A stretch of 64,000 nucleotides of DNA from NCBI GenBank assembly GCA_942493315.1, contig OW818690.1:3162001-3226000 (forward strand), read 5' to 3'. Position 1 is the first letter of the stretch; every line of letters starts with the position of its first letter. Position numbers and translations under genes: made by a program. The notes under the pieces are model-generated. The model worked only from the letters and a program-made list of their open reading frames with translations, was not told the DNA's origin and made no database searches. Of the stretch, positions 41,677-50,699 are shown one piece after another. This DNA comes from UBA5429 sp942493315. Its GTDB lineage: Bacteria > Bacteroidota > Bacteroidia > Bacteroidales > WCHB1-69.

Positions 41677-42333
41677 ATGGCAAGCGAAAAAGTTCAGTTA
41701 TTTACAGTTAAAGGGTATGACCTTTTTGAGGTTGTATCTGCTTTTCAAAAAGAAGTAAGAAGATGTAATGTAGATGGAGCATTGTATTGGGGCATCGAAT
41801 TACATTTGAGTGGATATGCAGCTTATGCATGGAAGAGAATGTTGATTATGGCGATTGAGGATATTGGAGTTGTAAATCCAAACTTGGCAACGCATATCAA
41901 TTCTCTTCATGATATTGCAAAGAAGCTTGAGAATAAGAATGACCGGAAGCATCAGGATCGATTACCTTTTATTCAAGCCATTGTTATCTTGGCTGAAAGC
42001 AAGAAGTCCCGTTACATTGATTGGTTGTTGAATGTGAAGTTTGATGAGCATTTCAATAAAGATTTCAATTTGGAGATTCCGGAATATGCTTTGGATATTC
42101 ATACCAGAAGAGGTAAGCAAAAAGGCAAAACAATCAATGATTTCTTTTCTGAAGGAAGCATTTTAAATCAATATTCACCTTATAAGAACGAAGATGAATT
42201 GAAAAACACTTGTAAGGAACGTTGGAACACTCCAAACTTCAATCAAATGTTTCCAAAATTCATTGAAAGTAAGAAAACAGAAAACATTGAAACAAAAGAA
42301 GATACAAGTTGTGAACAAGGAACATTATTCTAA
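41677..42333 (+). CDS. Stand-alone RarA/MgsA C-terminal-like protein
   Basis: 218 residues. VVSAFQKEVRRCNVDGALYW, then WKRMLIMAIEDIGVVNPNLA and PFIQAIVILAESKKSR, resembles the C-terminal oligomerisation domain of the RarA/MgsA AAA+ ATPase (A..YW.a.m......ri.i.a.EDIGla.P), without any ATPase domain. Phages carry it as a free protein. It could bind host RarA or the clamp-loader machinery. Ends in CEQGTLF, an SSB/clamp-type tail motif. Confidence 0.65.
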   Translation: MASEKVQLFTVKGYDLFEVVSAFQKEVRRCNVDGALYWGIELHLSGYAAYAWKRMLIMAIEDIGVVNPNLATHINSLHDIAKKLENKNDRKHQDRLPFIQAIVILAESKKSRYIDWLLNVKFDEHFNKDFNLEIPEYALDIHTRRGKQKGKTINDFFSEGSILNQYSPYKNEDELKNTCKERWNTPNFNQMFPKFIESKKTENIETKEDTSCEQGTLF

Positions 42334-42365
42334 AATTCAGTGAACATTAATTAACAATTAAAAAA

Positions 42366-42800
42366 ATGAGTACAAATAAACGGTCGAGATTGTCCGTAAA
42401 ACAAAAGAGATTTCTAAAAGCATTTGAATCCGCATTAGGTAATGTTTCAAAAGCAGCTGATGAGATTAAAATAAATCGAGGAACTTATTACCTATGGATG
42501 AATACCAATGAACTATTCAAACAAAAGGTTGAAGAAATTGAAAATAAGAACATCGACTTTGCTGAAACCATGCTGTTAAAGAACATCAGGGATGGAAAAG
42601 AATCCTCAATATTCTTTTATCTGAAGTGCAAAGGTAAAGATCGAGGGTACATTGAAAAGCAAGAGATTGGAATGACCAATAAGAATGGAGAAGATGTACC
42701 AGTCGGATCCGTAACCTATGTATTTGGGAACAGTGACTTTGTTGATCAATTTGCTAAAAAAGGAGAAGGAGAAACTAAAACTGATGAATCCACAAACTAA
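42366..42800 (+). CDS. terS: Terminase small subunit
   Basis: 144 residues. LSVKQKRFLKAFESALGNVSKAADE (in part) and INRGTYYLWMNTNELFKQKV form the N-terminal helix-turn-helix that recognises the packaging site; central helices drive ring assembly. The family is that of Bacteroidota phage small terminases. It overlaps the large subunit gene. Confidence 0.85.
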   Translation: MSTNKRSRLSVKQKRFLKAFESALGNVSKAADEIKINRGTYYLWMNTNELFKQKVEEIENKNIDFAETMLLKNIRDGKESSIFFYLKCKGKDRGYIEKQEIGMTNKNGEDVPVGSVTYVFGNSDFVDQFAKKGEGETKTDESTN

Positions 42801-44535
42801 GTTGATGAAACATGGTAGGTGTTTTCCTCTTATAGTTCAGCAATATAAAAAAGCAAAGCAAGAAAAAGTTTTAAAGAAAATCTGTAATGAGGGAGGCTCA
42901 CGTAGTGCGAAGACGTTTGATGCCTTCCTCTTCTTTTTTTGGTATGCACTCCTGAATGATGGACAAGAAAAGATCATTCGGGTATTCCGGGAAACAAACG
43001 TAACTTGTAAAACCAACACTTTTGAGGCTGACTTTAAAACAGCATTAAGTAAGTTTGGATTACAAAGTGAATTCCAACTCAAAGCCAACTTTGCACGTTG
43101 CAGAACCACTTCTATTTACTTTTCAGGTATGCAATCAGGAGGAGAAGTGAGAGAAGCAACATTCTCTCATGTTTTGTTTTTCAATGAGGCCATGGAAAAC
43201 CAAAAGGAGATTGTGGATAAATGGTTGATGAGATGTGAAGAGTTGGCAATCTTTGACTGGAACCCTGCTGCAACCGAACACTGGTTATTTGATATGGAAC
43301 TGGATCCAGATTGTATCTTTACTCATTCGACATTCTTGGACAATCCAAACTGCCCCCCAGCAGTTGTAAAAACATTGTTGTCTTATGAACCGACAGAAGA
43401 GAATATCAAAAACCTTACGGCCAATGAATATTTGTGGCAAGTTTATGGTTTAGGTTTACGATCCATACCGGTTGGGATGATGTATGAAAGGGGATTCAAA
43501 GAGTATGATGTTATTCCACCGTCCACACGGGCAGTAAAGAAAAACTATACAGATACAGCTGACAAAGGAACAAACTATCTTTGTTCAATTTGTTATATTG
43601 AAACTGAAAACTATTGTTATGTTACAGATCTTGTTTACACCAATAAAAGTATGGAGTATAGTGAGGTTGCCACAGCAGAACTACTAATGAATGAAAAAAC
43701 TCAAATCTCAATTATTGAATCAAACAATGGAGGTCGTGGATTTAGCAGGAACGTTGAAACAAACTTAAAAGCTTTTGGATGGTATGAAACTTTTATAGAT
43801 CCATTTCATCAATTAGGGAATAAAGAAACCAGGATTCTGATAAACTCTAATAAAGCCCAAAACATCATACTGTTTCCATACGGATGGAAACAACGTTGGC
43901 CTGAATTCTCCAAACATTTGCTCGGTTTTAAGAAAGAGGGTAAAAATGCTTTTGATGATGCGCCTGATGTGATCTCAGGAATAGTCGAAAACTTTCAATC
44001 TGATCGTTTGTTTGATGAAAATAGTACTCTATATTTCAACACTAAAATTGAATCCAGTACAAGTAAAATTTGCATTGTTGTTAAGGATGATGAATCCGAT
44101 TATTTTTGTTCTGTTATTTACAATTGTTTGGACCAAAAAGTTTATAATACTGATGTTGTTTTTTCTTCAGGAACTTACAATATAGTTACGTCATTAATCA
44201 TTGATCAATGTAATACCCACAAACCAGATATTGTTAAAGTTTATGCTTCTAAAGAGTGGAAAAACTACGTTGATAGGATCCGTGAGAGAGTACCTAATAT
44301 CAATGTGATCAGAGCAGAAAAGAAATTCAATGACGTTGAGTTTATTGAAGCTAAGAGTAGTTTAGTTATAAACAATTTCTACTATCTTGAAAAGGAATCA
44401 CAACCCCTACCCTATAGTGATTTCATGCGGTCCAAACATAACTACATAAAAGCAATGCCAAAACAACAATCCTGTTGTGTATTGGCTGATGCCATTGCAG
44501 CAGCATACTTTGATATTATGAAATTGATTAAATAA
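42784..44535 (+). CDS. terL: Terminase large subunit with extra C-terminal domain
   Basis: 583 residues from the ATG at 42784; the ATG at 42805, five bases after the small subunit stop, is equally possible. ATPase: Walker A NEGGSRSAKTF (about 35-45), Walker B SHVLFFNEAME. RNase H-like nuclease: YTDTADKGTNYLCSI (first Asp), SIIESNNGGRGF (Glu) and DDAPDVISGIVENF (last Asp). That is a complete terminase of about 410 residues. A further 170 residues look like a second, degenerate nuclease-fold domain ending SCCVLADAIAAAYFDIMKL. It cuts and pumps phage DNA into proheads. Confidence 0.9.
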   Translation: MNPQTKLMKHGRCFPLIVQQYKKAKQEKVLKKICNEGGSRSAKTFDAFLFFFWYALLNDGQEKIIRVFRETNVTCKTNTFEADFKTALSKFGLQSEFQLKANFARCRTTSIYFSGMQSGGEVREATFSHVLFFNEAMENQKEIVDKWLMRCEELAIFDWNPAATEHWLFDMELDPDCIFTHSTFLDNPNCPPAVVKTLLSYEPTEENIKNLTANEYLWQVYGLGLRSIPVGMMYERGFKEYDVIPPSTRAVKKNYTDTADKGTNYLCSICYIETENYCYVTDLVYTNKSMEYSEVATAELLMNEKTQISIIESNNGGRGFSRNVETNLKAFGWYETFIDPFHQLGNKETRILINSNKAQNIILFPYGWKQRWPEFSKHLLGFKKEGKNAFDDAPDVISGIVENFQSDRLFDENSTLYFNTKIESSTSKICIVVKDDESDYFCSVIYNCLDQKVYNTDVVFSSGTYNIVTSLIIDQCNTHKPDIVKVYASKEWKNYVDRIRERVPNINVIRAEKKFNDVEFIEAKSSLVINNFYYLEKESQPLPYSDFMRSKHNYIKAMPKQQSCCVLADAIAAAYFDIMKLIK

Positions 44536-44562
44536 TTGATTCATTGCAGTTTATAGCTAAAA

Positions 44563-44692
44563 AACTTCCAAAAAATATGTATATTTATCTGACAATCAGC
44601 AAATTAAATGAAAATAATTTCTAATAAGTTTATAATCAATGTTATTAATTTGTTAAAATAAATTGTTATTTCATTAATTCATAGTAAGTTAG
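44563..44692 (+). promoter_or_regulatory. Middle promoter 4, three-part type
   Basis: -7 box TAAGTTAG at 44685-44692; core TTTCATTAATTCATAG; ATAAGTTTATAATCAATG element with AAGTT at 44626 (59 upstream); AACTTCCAAAA at 44563 (122 upstream). It starts the cluster of small genes from 44726. Confidence 0.7.
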
Positions 44693-44725
44693 ATACATCA
44701 AACAAAACAATAAAACATCAAAAAA

Positions 44726-44941
44726 ATGGAAACCGGCTTACAATTAACCCCCAGAACAAGAGAAGATTTAAGAATCATAAATGAAATGCTTCAAGAATCT
44801 GAATTTTCAACTGAATATAATTCTGAAATTGGATTTTTCTATTTTCCAGAAGAAGAAGATAATTACGATTCACTTGAGGAACAAATTAATGAGCTATTCG
44901 AGGGAGTTGATGTAAGTTATAGAATTGAAGGAATTTTTTAA
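44726..44941 (+). CDS. Small acidic phage protein, unknown
   Basis: 71 residues, strongly acidic in the second half (FPEEEDNYDSLEEQINELF). First gene behind middle promoter 4. DNA-mimic or anti-restriction activity could be imagined from the charge but nothing specific supports it. Confidence 0.55.
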   Translation: METGLQLTPRTREDLRIINEMLQESEFSTEYNSEIGFFYFPEEEDNYDSLEEQINELFEGVDVSYRIEGIF

Positions 44942-44959
44942 TTAATAAAACATACAAAA

Positions 44960-45289
44960 ATGAAAGCAATAATCGTAAAAGACAACTCATTCCAAACCAT
45001 CGGGTTTGAAGTATGCCAAGGAAACATAACACTTGTAAGATGGGGTGTTAGTCCACACTCAACAGTATTTGTAAAAGAAGTTGAAGTGAAAGAATGGTCA
45101 AGAGAAATCTTTGAAATCTCAAACCTACAATCAGTAGTTTGTGAGAGAGAAAGATTTGTATCACAATTTTATAAAGTTGCTGCACAAAAGGTAGAAACAA
45201 CAAAAACCGGATTTGATTTTACAGAATACAAGCAAGAAACTCAAATGATTAAAGACAGAATTGAAAACCTAGTAAAAAACATCATTTAA
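44960..45289 (+). CDS. Small phage protein, unknown
   Basis: 109 residues. Beta-rich start (MKAIIVKDNSFQTIGFEV), helical C-terminus. Ends two bases before the next start. Confidence 0.55.
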   Translation: MKAIIVKDNSFQTIGFEVCQGNITLVRWGVSPHSTVFVKEVEVKEWSREIFEISNLQSVVCERERFVSQFYKVAAQKVETTKTGFDFTEYKQETQMIKDRIENLVKNII

Positions 45290-45290
45290 T

Positions 45291-45629
45291 ATGGAAAAGA
45301 TTCCCCAACACCGCCAAACAATTTCTTTAGAAGAATTTATTGGAAAGTACCTAAACAGACGTACTGGAACTGATATTAAGCCAGTTGGTAAGATCGTATC
45401 AGTAAATAAAAATATCCTCACTTTACACCCAGTGGAACATGAGTTAGTCAGTAAGATGGAATTTCATATTGGAGGATTCATGGCCAACTGTTCCAACAAT
45501 GACGAACAGGAGTATAAGTACACTGTAGATGAAAGCCAAACACTTGAGATCAGATTCACAAAATCTATGTTAAAAGCAGGTTATTCTGTTGATGATAACC
45601 CAGTGTATTATTACGATTACAATTTCTAA
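45291..45629 (+). CDS. Small phage protein, unknown
   Basis: 112 residues. SLEEFIGKYLNRR then a beta-rich region with VGKIVSVNKNILTLHPV. No domain recognised. Confidence 0.55.
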   Translation: MEKIPQHRQTISLEEFIGKYLNRRTGTDIKPVGKIVSVNKNILTLHPVEHELVSKMEFHIGGFMANCSNNDEQEYKYTVDESQTLEIRFTKSMLKAGYSVDDNPVYYYDYNF

Positions 45630-45650
45630 TCCACTTTAAAAAAGAAAGTC

Positions 45651-45950
45651 ATGAATATCAGATTAAAAGACACCATTCATCCCGAATTAAAATCACTAGG
45701 ACTAAAAGCCGGAGACATTATCAGAAATGCAACAGTTGGCAGTAAAGTAACAGGCAGTTTACATTTCACTTATGGTGATAGAAATTGCTCAATTTGGCCA
45801 GAAGATTATGAAATAATTCCAAATCAAAACCAAACCATTGAAGCAGCATTTCAAGCAGGATTTGACCCCTCAGATGTTATTTTACAAAATGATGATCAGA
45901 TCTTCATTGAAGCTCAAGAATATTTGACAAACCAAGCAATAAGAAATTAA
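45651..45950 (+). CDS. Small phage protein, unknown
   Basis: 99 residues. A short beta-barrel-like start with GLKAGDIIRNATVGSKVTGS, then an acidic tail. No domain recognised. Confidence 0.55.
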   Translation: MNIRLKDTIHPELKSLGLKAGDIIRNATVGSKVTGSLHFTYGDRNCSIWPEDYEIIPNQNQTIEAAFQAGFDPSDVILQNDDQIFIEAQEYLTNQAIRN

Positions 45951-45967
45951 CCAAACCAATTTTAAAT

Positions 45968-46936
45968 ATGGAAACTATTGAAGTAATTATTAGCAAATCC
46001 GGATTACCTGAACCAGAGAAAAAAACTTTGAAAGAAAAGTTTATTCCTTTCTACAAGGTAACTGAAGAATGGTCACAAAAAGCCAAAACAATCGTTGTGA
46101 TTGATGAAACCCAAACCGACTTAATGAAACAAGCCAGAGAGGGCAGATTATTCCTAAAAGACAAAAGAAACCGCATTGAGGATCTTCGGAAAGAACTCAA
46201 AGAAGAAAGTTTGAGAAAAGGACAAACCATTGATCTAATTGCCAAAACTTTAAAAGGACTTATTGAACCTATTGAGGACCATCTTGAAAAGCAAGAAAAG
46301 TACATTGAAATCAAAAAAGCTTTGGCTATTCAGGAGTTGGGAGCGAAAAGATCCGAAGAGTTACTGCCATACTCCTCTTTTGTCCCAACTGGTGTGAATC
46401 TTGGAACCATGACCGAAGATGATTACCAAAAACTCCTTTCCATGGTTAAGTTGGCCAAAACACAAAAAGAAGAAGACGATCGCAAGGTTGCTGAAGAAGC
46501 AGAAAGAATTAAACAAACAACAGATCTTCACAATACCCGGATCTGTTTGTTGGCTGATTGTATGTTTTGCATCCCAGTTGATGAAAGAAAATCCAATTAT
46601 GGAGAAATGACCAATGAAGAGTGGATCTCTTATTTCAACAAATTCACCCAAATAGCAATTGAAGAAGATAGAAAACGCATAAAACTCCAGGAAGAGAATG
46701 ATCGACTTCGAAAGATCCAACTGGATAAAGAAAAAGAAGACAAATTAAGGATTGCCAATGAAAAGAAACTTGCAAAAGCTCCCGACAAAGAAAAACTCCT
46801 CAATCTTGCCCAAACATTTGAAGAAGTTGAACTACCTGAAATGAAGTCAGATGAAGGCAAGGCTATTCAAATAAACATCAATATCCTGAAAGGAAAGTTA
46901 GTTAATTACATTCGTGAGAAAGCAAATTTACTTTAG
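45968..46936 (+). CDS. Coiled-coil phage protein
   Basis: 322 residues, highly charged. Two long helical stretches (about 50-125 with REGRLFLKDKRNRIEDLRKE, and about 210-270) flank a middle part. The pattern A..arL..k..R...e..RK.lK..slr.g..Id.iak.l..lIePiE..L..qE is common in phages across phyla (DUF1351-like), next to recombination genes, without proven function. Confidence 0.65.
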   Translation: METIEVIISKSGLPEPEKKTLKEKFIPFYKVTEEWSQKAKTIVVIDETQTDLMKQAREGRLFLKDKRNRIEDLRKELKEESLRKGQTIDLIAKTLKGLIEPIEDHLEKQEKYIEIKKALAIQELGAKRSEELLPYSSFVPTGVNLGTMTEDDYQKLLSMVKLAKTQKEEDDRKVAEEAERIKQTTDLHNTRICLLADCMFCIPVDERKSNYGEMTNEEWISYFNKFTQIAIEEDRKRIKLQEENDRLRKIQLDKEKEDKLRIANEKKLAKAPDKEKLLNLAQTFEEVELPEMKSDEGKAIQININILKGKLVNYIREKANLL

Positions 46937-46938
46937 AT

Positions 46939-47469
46939 ATGGAATACGAAAAACAAGTTGAACTCGCAAAAAAACTCAATGAATTGGCTAAACGTGGCGT
47001 TGGAGGTGAAAAAACCAACGCTGCGGCAATGCTTGAAAAGTTGATGAGAAAGTATAATCTAAAAATTGAAGATTTTGACCATGAACAAAGAAAAGAAAGA
47101 CGATTTAAGTACCAAAATAAAACCAAAAAGTTGTTTATTCAAATTTGTTTAAAAGTCATTGGTTCAAAAGTTGAATTTTACAAGTATCGTGGCGAAAAAG
47201 GAAACTATTCCATTATCAATTGTAATGAGTTTGAATATATCCAAATCAAAGAGTATTATGAGTTTTATTCAAAATTGTTAACTCAGGAACTTAAAAGATT
47301 TGAAAAAGCATTCATTATGAAAAATAACCTAATACCAGATGATGCAGAAAAACTTGACACTTCCAATCTTACCAAAACTGAATTGATGGAATTATATCAA
47401 ACAATTCAGATGATGGATGGAATTACAGCGAAAAGTCCACACAGGATCCTACCCGAATTTGAAAATTAA
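46939..47469 (+). CDS. DUF2786-like protein
   Basis: 176 residues. KKLNELAKRGVGGEKTNAAA, then MLEKLMRKYNLKIEDF, is the DUF2786 signature at the N-terminus; a YKYRGEKGNYSIINC segment and a long helix follow. Often encoded in phages; function unknown. Starts two bases after the previous stop. Confidence 0.68.
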   Translation: MEYEKQVELAKKLNELAKRGVGGEKTNAAAMLEKLMRKYNLKIEDFDHEQRKERRFKYQNKTKKLFIQICLKVIGSKVEFYKYRGEKGNYSIINCNEFEYIQIKEYYEFYSKLLTQELKRFEKAFIMKNNLIPDDAEKLDTSNLTKTELMELYQTIQMMDGITAKSPHRILPEFEN

Positions 47470-47488
47470 TAATTAAATATCAAAAGTT

Positions 47489-47728
47489 ATGTGTGCAACA
47501 GAACAAGGAATTTTAAACGAACAAATGAATGTTCAAATAGCAGCATTTGGTAATGAAATGCTAAAAAGTAAACTATTATTAGTATCAACTCTTGGAGCAA
47601 AATTTGGAATAGATGGAGACCAATATTATTATATTTTAGGAGAATTACCTGAAAAGGATTGTATTGTTGGATTTGGAGACACTCCATTAAAAGCATTAGA
47701 TGAATTTGGCAAGATGTATGGTCTTTAA
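47489..47728 (+). CDS. Small phage protein, unknown
   Basis: 79 residues. DQYYYILGELPEKDCIVGFGDTP, here in part, and KALDEFGKMY; resembles no family I know. Confidence 0.5.
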   Translation: MCATEQGILNEQMNVQIAAFGNEMLKSKLLLVSTLGAKFGIDGDQYYYILGELPEKDCIVGFGDTPLKALDEFGKMYGL

Positions 47729-47775
47729 TGTTTCCGAAAAAAGTAAATTTATTATAAATCCAAAAATCAAAAGTT

Positions 47776-48024
47776 ATGAGAAAAGTTAGTTTTAAAGAAT
47801 GGATACCTACCAAGTGGGTTAATATTGAAGGCAGAAATACCGCTATTGAAGTAATAGGTACAGGATGCTGGAGTAAAGAATATACCTGTACCGGACTATT
47901 CCATCAATGGGCCAATGCATGTGAAGAGTATTCCAATGGAGCAGGTAATTACACCGTTGCACTCGTTGAACTGGAAGATGGTACGATCAAAGAAGTACTT
48001 CCAACTAATGTAAAGTTTGAATAA
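47776..48024 (+). CDS. Small phage protein, unknown
   Basis: 82 residues. Contains two Cys (GCW, YTCTG) and a conserved-looking VALVELEDGTIKEVLP strand pair near the end. Last gene of its operon; a terminator follows. Confidence 0.55.
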   Translation: MRKVSFKEWIPTKWVNIEGRNTAIEVIGTGCWSKEYTCTGLFHQWANACEEYSNGAGNYTVALVELEDGTIKEVLPTNVKFE

Positions 48025-48126
48025 AAGTAATTTTTAAATCAAAAAGTACAAAAAAGTAACTCTAAAATGGTATAAAAGTACTAATAAAAGACAAACTAAA
48101 TAAAAATAATTTCTAATTCATTGAAA

Positions 48127-48155
48127 GTCAAGGTTAAAAAATCTTGGCTTTTTTT
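48127..48155 (+). terminator. Intrinsic terminator
   Basis: Stem GTCAAGGT/ATCTTGGC with G-U pairs (48127-48134 with 48141-48148), then seven T. Confidence 0.75.
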
Positions 48156-48175
48156 GTTGTATGATTTTAAAATGG

Positions 48176-48183
48176 TATTTTTG
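48176..48183 (+). promoter_or_regulatory. Promoter -7 box for the restriction-modification genes
   Basis: TATTTTTG, fitting TAnnTTTG, 39 bases before the start at 48222 and just after a terminator, so the restriction-modification genes have their own transcript. Confidence 0.55.
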
Positions 48184-48221
48184 CAATCAGTTGAAATTTT
48201 TTTACAAATTTATTTTTGATT

Positions 48222-50699
48222 ATGGCAAAAGAACGATTTTCTGAAGTTGAAAGATTAGCATTTTATAATTCAATTATTCATTTAGATTCTGAAAATATAT
48301 ATGTTTTAGCAAATAAGGAAGAAGACACATTAAGTTACACTCAAAGAATTAAAAGTTATGAAAGAATTTCTGGATCACCAAGTGATGAAGAATTAACAAG
48401 AGCTTTAATTATTTTAAACCTTATAAATAAGTACAATTTCGATCCATCAAAAATTGAAATTGAAAATTCATTCGAAATAGGAGGTCGAAGAGAGGAAGGA
48501 ACAAGGGCTGTTGAAACAGATATTTGCATAAAAAATGATAAAGATGATATTGAAATACTTTGTGAAGTAAAAAGAATACAAGATTATTTCGGATCAGATG
48601 ACCCCTCAATAAATAAACAATTATTTAAACCATTTGAAAACATTGTTAAATATAACAATGCAAAATATTTATATCATCTTTCTGTTGACATTCCATTGAC
48701 TAAAGATCACTTTCCCATACAATGTATTGGAATTGACACTTCTGTTTCAAGGACCTTTAAAGAGTGGGAAAAACAAGGTAAAACACCACATTTTCTTGAC
48801 TTCAATAAGTCAGGTGAAAAACCAATAATACGTGAAGTTTTTCTTAAACTTGACGGAGATGAAAAAAACATTGAAAAGAAATTCAAAGACTTAAATGATA
48901 ATTTTAGTATTGATTTCATTAAACGAATATGGAGAACTCTTTGGGATAATATTTGGGGTGGTACTTTAGAAGATAATAAAAAATTTGAAAATTTCAATAA
49001 AATTCTTTTAGCCAAAATTTATGATGAAAGAAAAACTAAAACAGGTACACCATATTCATTTCAACGAAAATTTAAAGGAGGAATTCCACAATCTGAAGAA
49101 GAATTAGCAATTGATATAGATTTATTATATCGAAGGGCATATAGGGAATACTTATCAAAAGATAAAAACATTGAATTAATTAGTATTAAAGGAATAGATT
49201 TTAAAGAGTTTTCTGTATCACTTACTGCAAAATGTATAGAGCAATTGCAGTCAGTTTCATTTCATAAAAATAGATATAAAAATATTGACATTTTGGGAGA
49301 ATTTTATGAAATGGTTATTCGAGATGCTTTCAAACAGACAAAAGGTTTGTTCCTTACTCATCCAAATATTGTTTTGTTTATTTTATCAGCATTGGAGGTC
49401 GATGAATTAGTTAAAACAAAATTAAAAAATCCTGATGAAGATATTCGTTACCGATTACCATTTATTATAGACCCAAGTTGTGGGACAGGTACATTTTTAG
49501 TACACTATATGCATTATGTTCAAAAATTTATCGAGAAAAATCAAAAAAAGATAACTAACGGTGATGCAGACGTTTTTGATTTTATTGAAAGAGAAATGTT
49601 AGATAAAAATTCGTATAAATGGGTTAAAGAATATGTTTATGGAATTGATAACGAACCAGTTTTGGCGACTGCTTGTCAAATTAATTTAATCTTACACGGT
49701 GATGGTAGTACAAATATTTATAATGCAGATGGTTTGGATAGTTTTTTAGAGTATTCAAAAATGGAAGTAACTGGGGCTGTTAATATTCTTTCATCCAAAG
49801 CTCAAAATACTTTTGATTATTATTCCAAAGATGTAATTAACAAGTTTGATGTTGTAATTTCTAATCCACCTTTTAATGTAAATATTAATAAATCAAACAT
49901 TCAAAATAATTTTTCAATAACTGGAAAATCAGAAGCATATTTTCTTGAAAGATGGTACCAATTATTAAAACCTGGTGGTAGAATTGGTGTAGTTTTACCT
50001 GAAAGTTTTTTTTCTGTAGAAGATGATATAGCTGGTAGATTTTTTTTATATAAACATTTTAATATAAAAGCAATTGTTGCGTTGCCTAACCATGCATTCC
50101 AACCACATACAACTACTTCGACAAGTTTATTATTTGCTAGTAAAAAAACAAAAGAAGAAGAGACTATATTTAATGAATTATGGGGAAAATATACAACTGA
50201 ATTTGATGAAAAAATAAATAAAGTCATTAAAATAATTCCATCAAATAAATCGTCTCTTGACTTTGATATTAAGAATAGGAAAAGTGAAAAAAGTATTGCT
50301 ACAATTTTGTCAAATGTTGAAAAAAAATGTTCAAAAGAATTCGGAATAGGTTTTATTGTATTTCCATTTTTTATAGACAAACAATTGTTTGACGAAGAGA
50401 ATTTTGGGAAAATCAAAAAATCAATTAAAGATACTATTTTTGCAAACAAATCAAGATGGACTTTATATAAAGTTTCAAATTTTCAAAAGGGGAATTTTTA
50501 TAATTTTTCAATTCAGGATTTAGGGTATAAAGCTGGCAAGAAGGGTTCAAAAGATAAGCCAAATGAACTTATGTCTGTGTACTCAAAAGATGAAAAGAAA
50601 ATTTATAATATTAAGTACTCTCATAGTTGGGAAACAATTGATAATAATGATAAAGAAACTGTTTTAGGAATAATTAAGGATTTAAATATATGGCAATAA
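48222..50699 (+). CDS. Fused restriction nuclease-N6-adenine methyltransferase (BcgI-like RM subunit)
   Basis: 825 residues from the ATG at 48222. N-terminal PD-(D/E)xK nuclease: GTRAVETDI (Asp about 100) and ILCEVKR (Glu115-x-Lys117). Then a helical HsdM-type N-domain (about 330-410 incl. DILGEFYEMVIRDAF), SAM motif I DPSCGTGTFLVHY (about 418), catalytic VISNPPFNVN (about 545) and KPGGRIGVVLPESFF. R and M in one chain followed by a separate specificity gene is the type IIB/BcgI or compact type I layout. It would both cut and methylate at the same site. Confidence 0.85.
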   Translation: MAKERFSEVERLAFYNSIIHLDSENIYVLANKEEDTLSYTQRIKSYERISGSPSDEELTRALIILNLINKYNFDPSKIEIENSFEIGGRREEGTRAVETDICIKNDKDDIEILCEVKRIQDYFGSDDPSINKQLFKPFENIVKYNNAKYLYHLSVDIPLTKDHFPIQCIGIDTSVSRTFKEWEKQGKTPHFLDFNKSGEKPIIREVFLKLDGDEKNIEKKFKDLNDNFSIDFIKRIWRTLWDNIWGGTLEDNKKFENFNKILLAKIYDERKTKTGTPYSFQRKFKGGIPQSEEELAIDIDLLYRRAYREYLSKDKNIELISIKGIDFKEFSVSLTAKCIEQLQSVSFHKNRYKNIDILGEFYEMVIRDAFKQTKGLFLTHPNIVLFILSALEVDELVKTKLKNPDEDIRYRLPFIIDPSCGTGTFLVHYMHYVQKFIEKNQKKITNGDADVFDFIEREMLDKNSYKWVKEYVYGIDNEPVLATACQINLILHGDGSTNIYNADGLDSFLEYSKMEVTGAVNILSSKAQNTFDYYSKDVINKFDVVISNPPFNVNINKSNIQNNFSITGKSEAYFLERWYQLLKPGGRIGVVLPESFFSVEDDIAGRFFLYKHFNIKAIVALPNHAFQPHTTTSTSLLFASKKTKEEETIFNELWGKYTTEFDEKINKVIKIIPSNKSSLDFDIKNRKSEKSIATILSNVEKKCSKEFGIGFIVFPFFIDKQLFDEENFGKIKKSIKDTIFANKSRWTLYKVSNFQKGNFYNFSIQDLGYKAGKKGSKDKPNELMSVYSKDEKKIYNIKYSHSWETIDNNDKETVLGIIKDLNIWQ

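Noticed and set aside
49901..50449. 182-residue antisense frame inside the restriction-modification gene
   Set aside because: It is the reverse reading of the methyltransferase domain, Phe/Leu/Ser-rich, without promoter or family resemblance.
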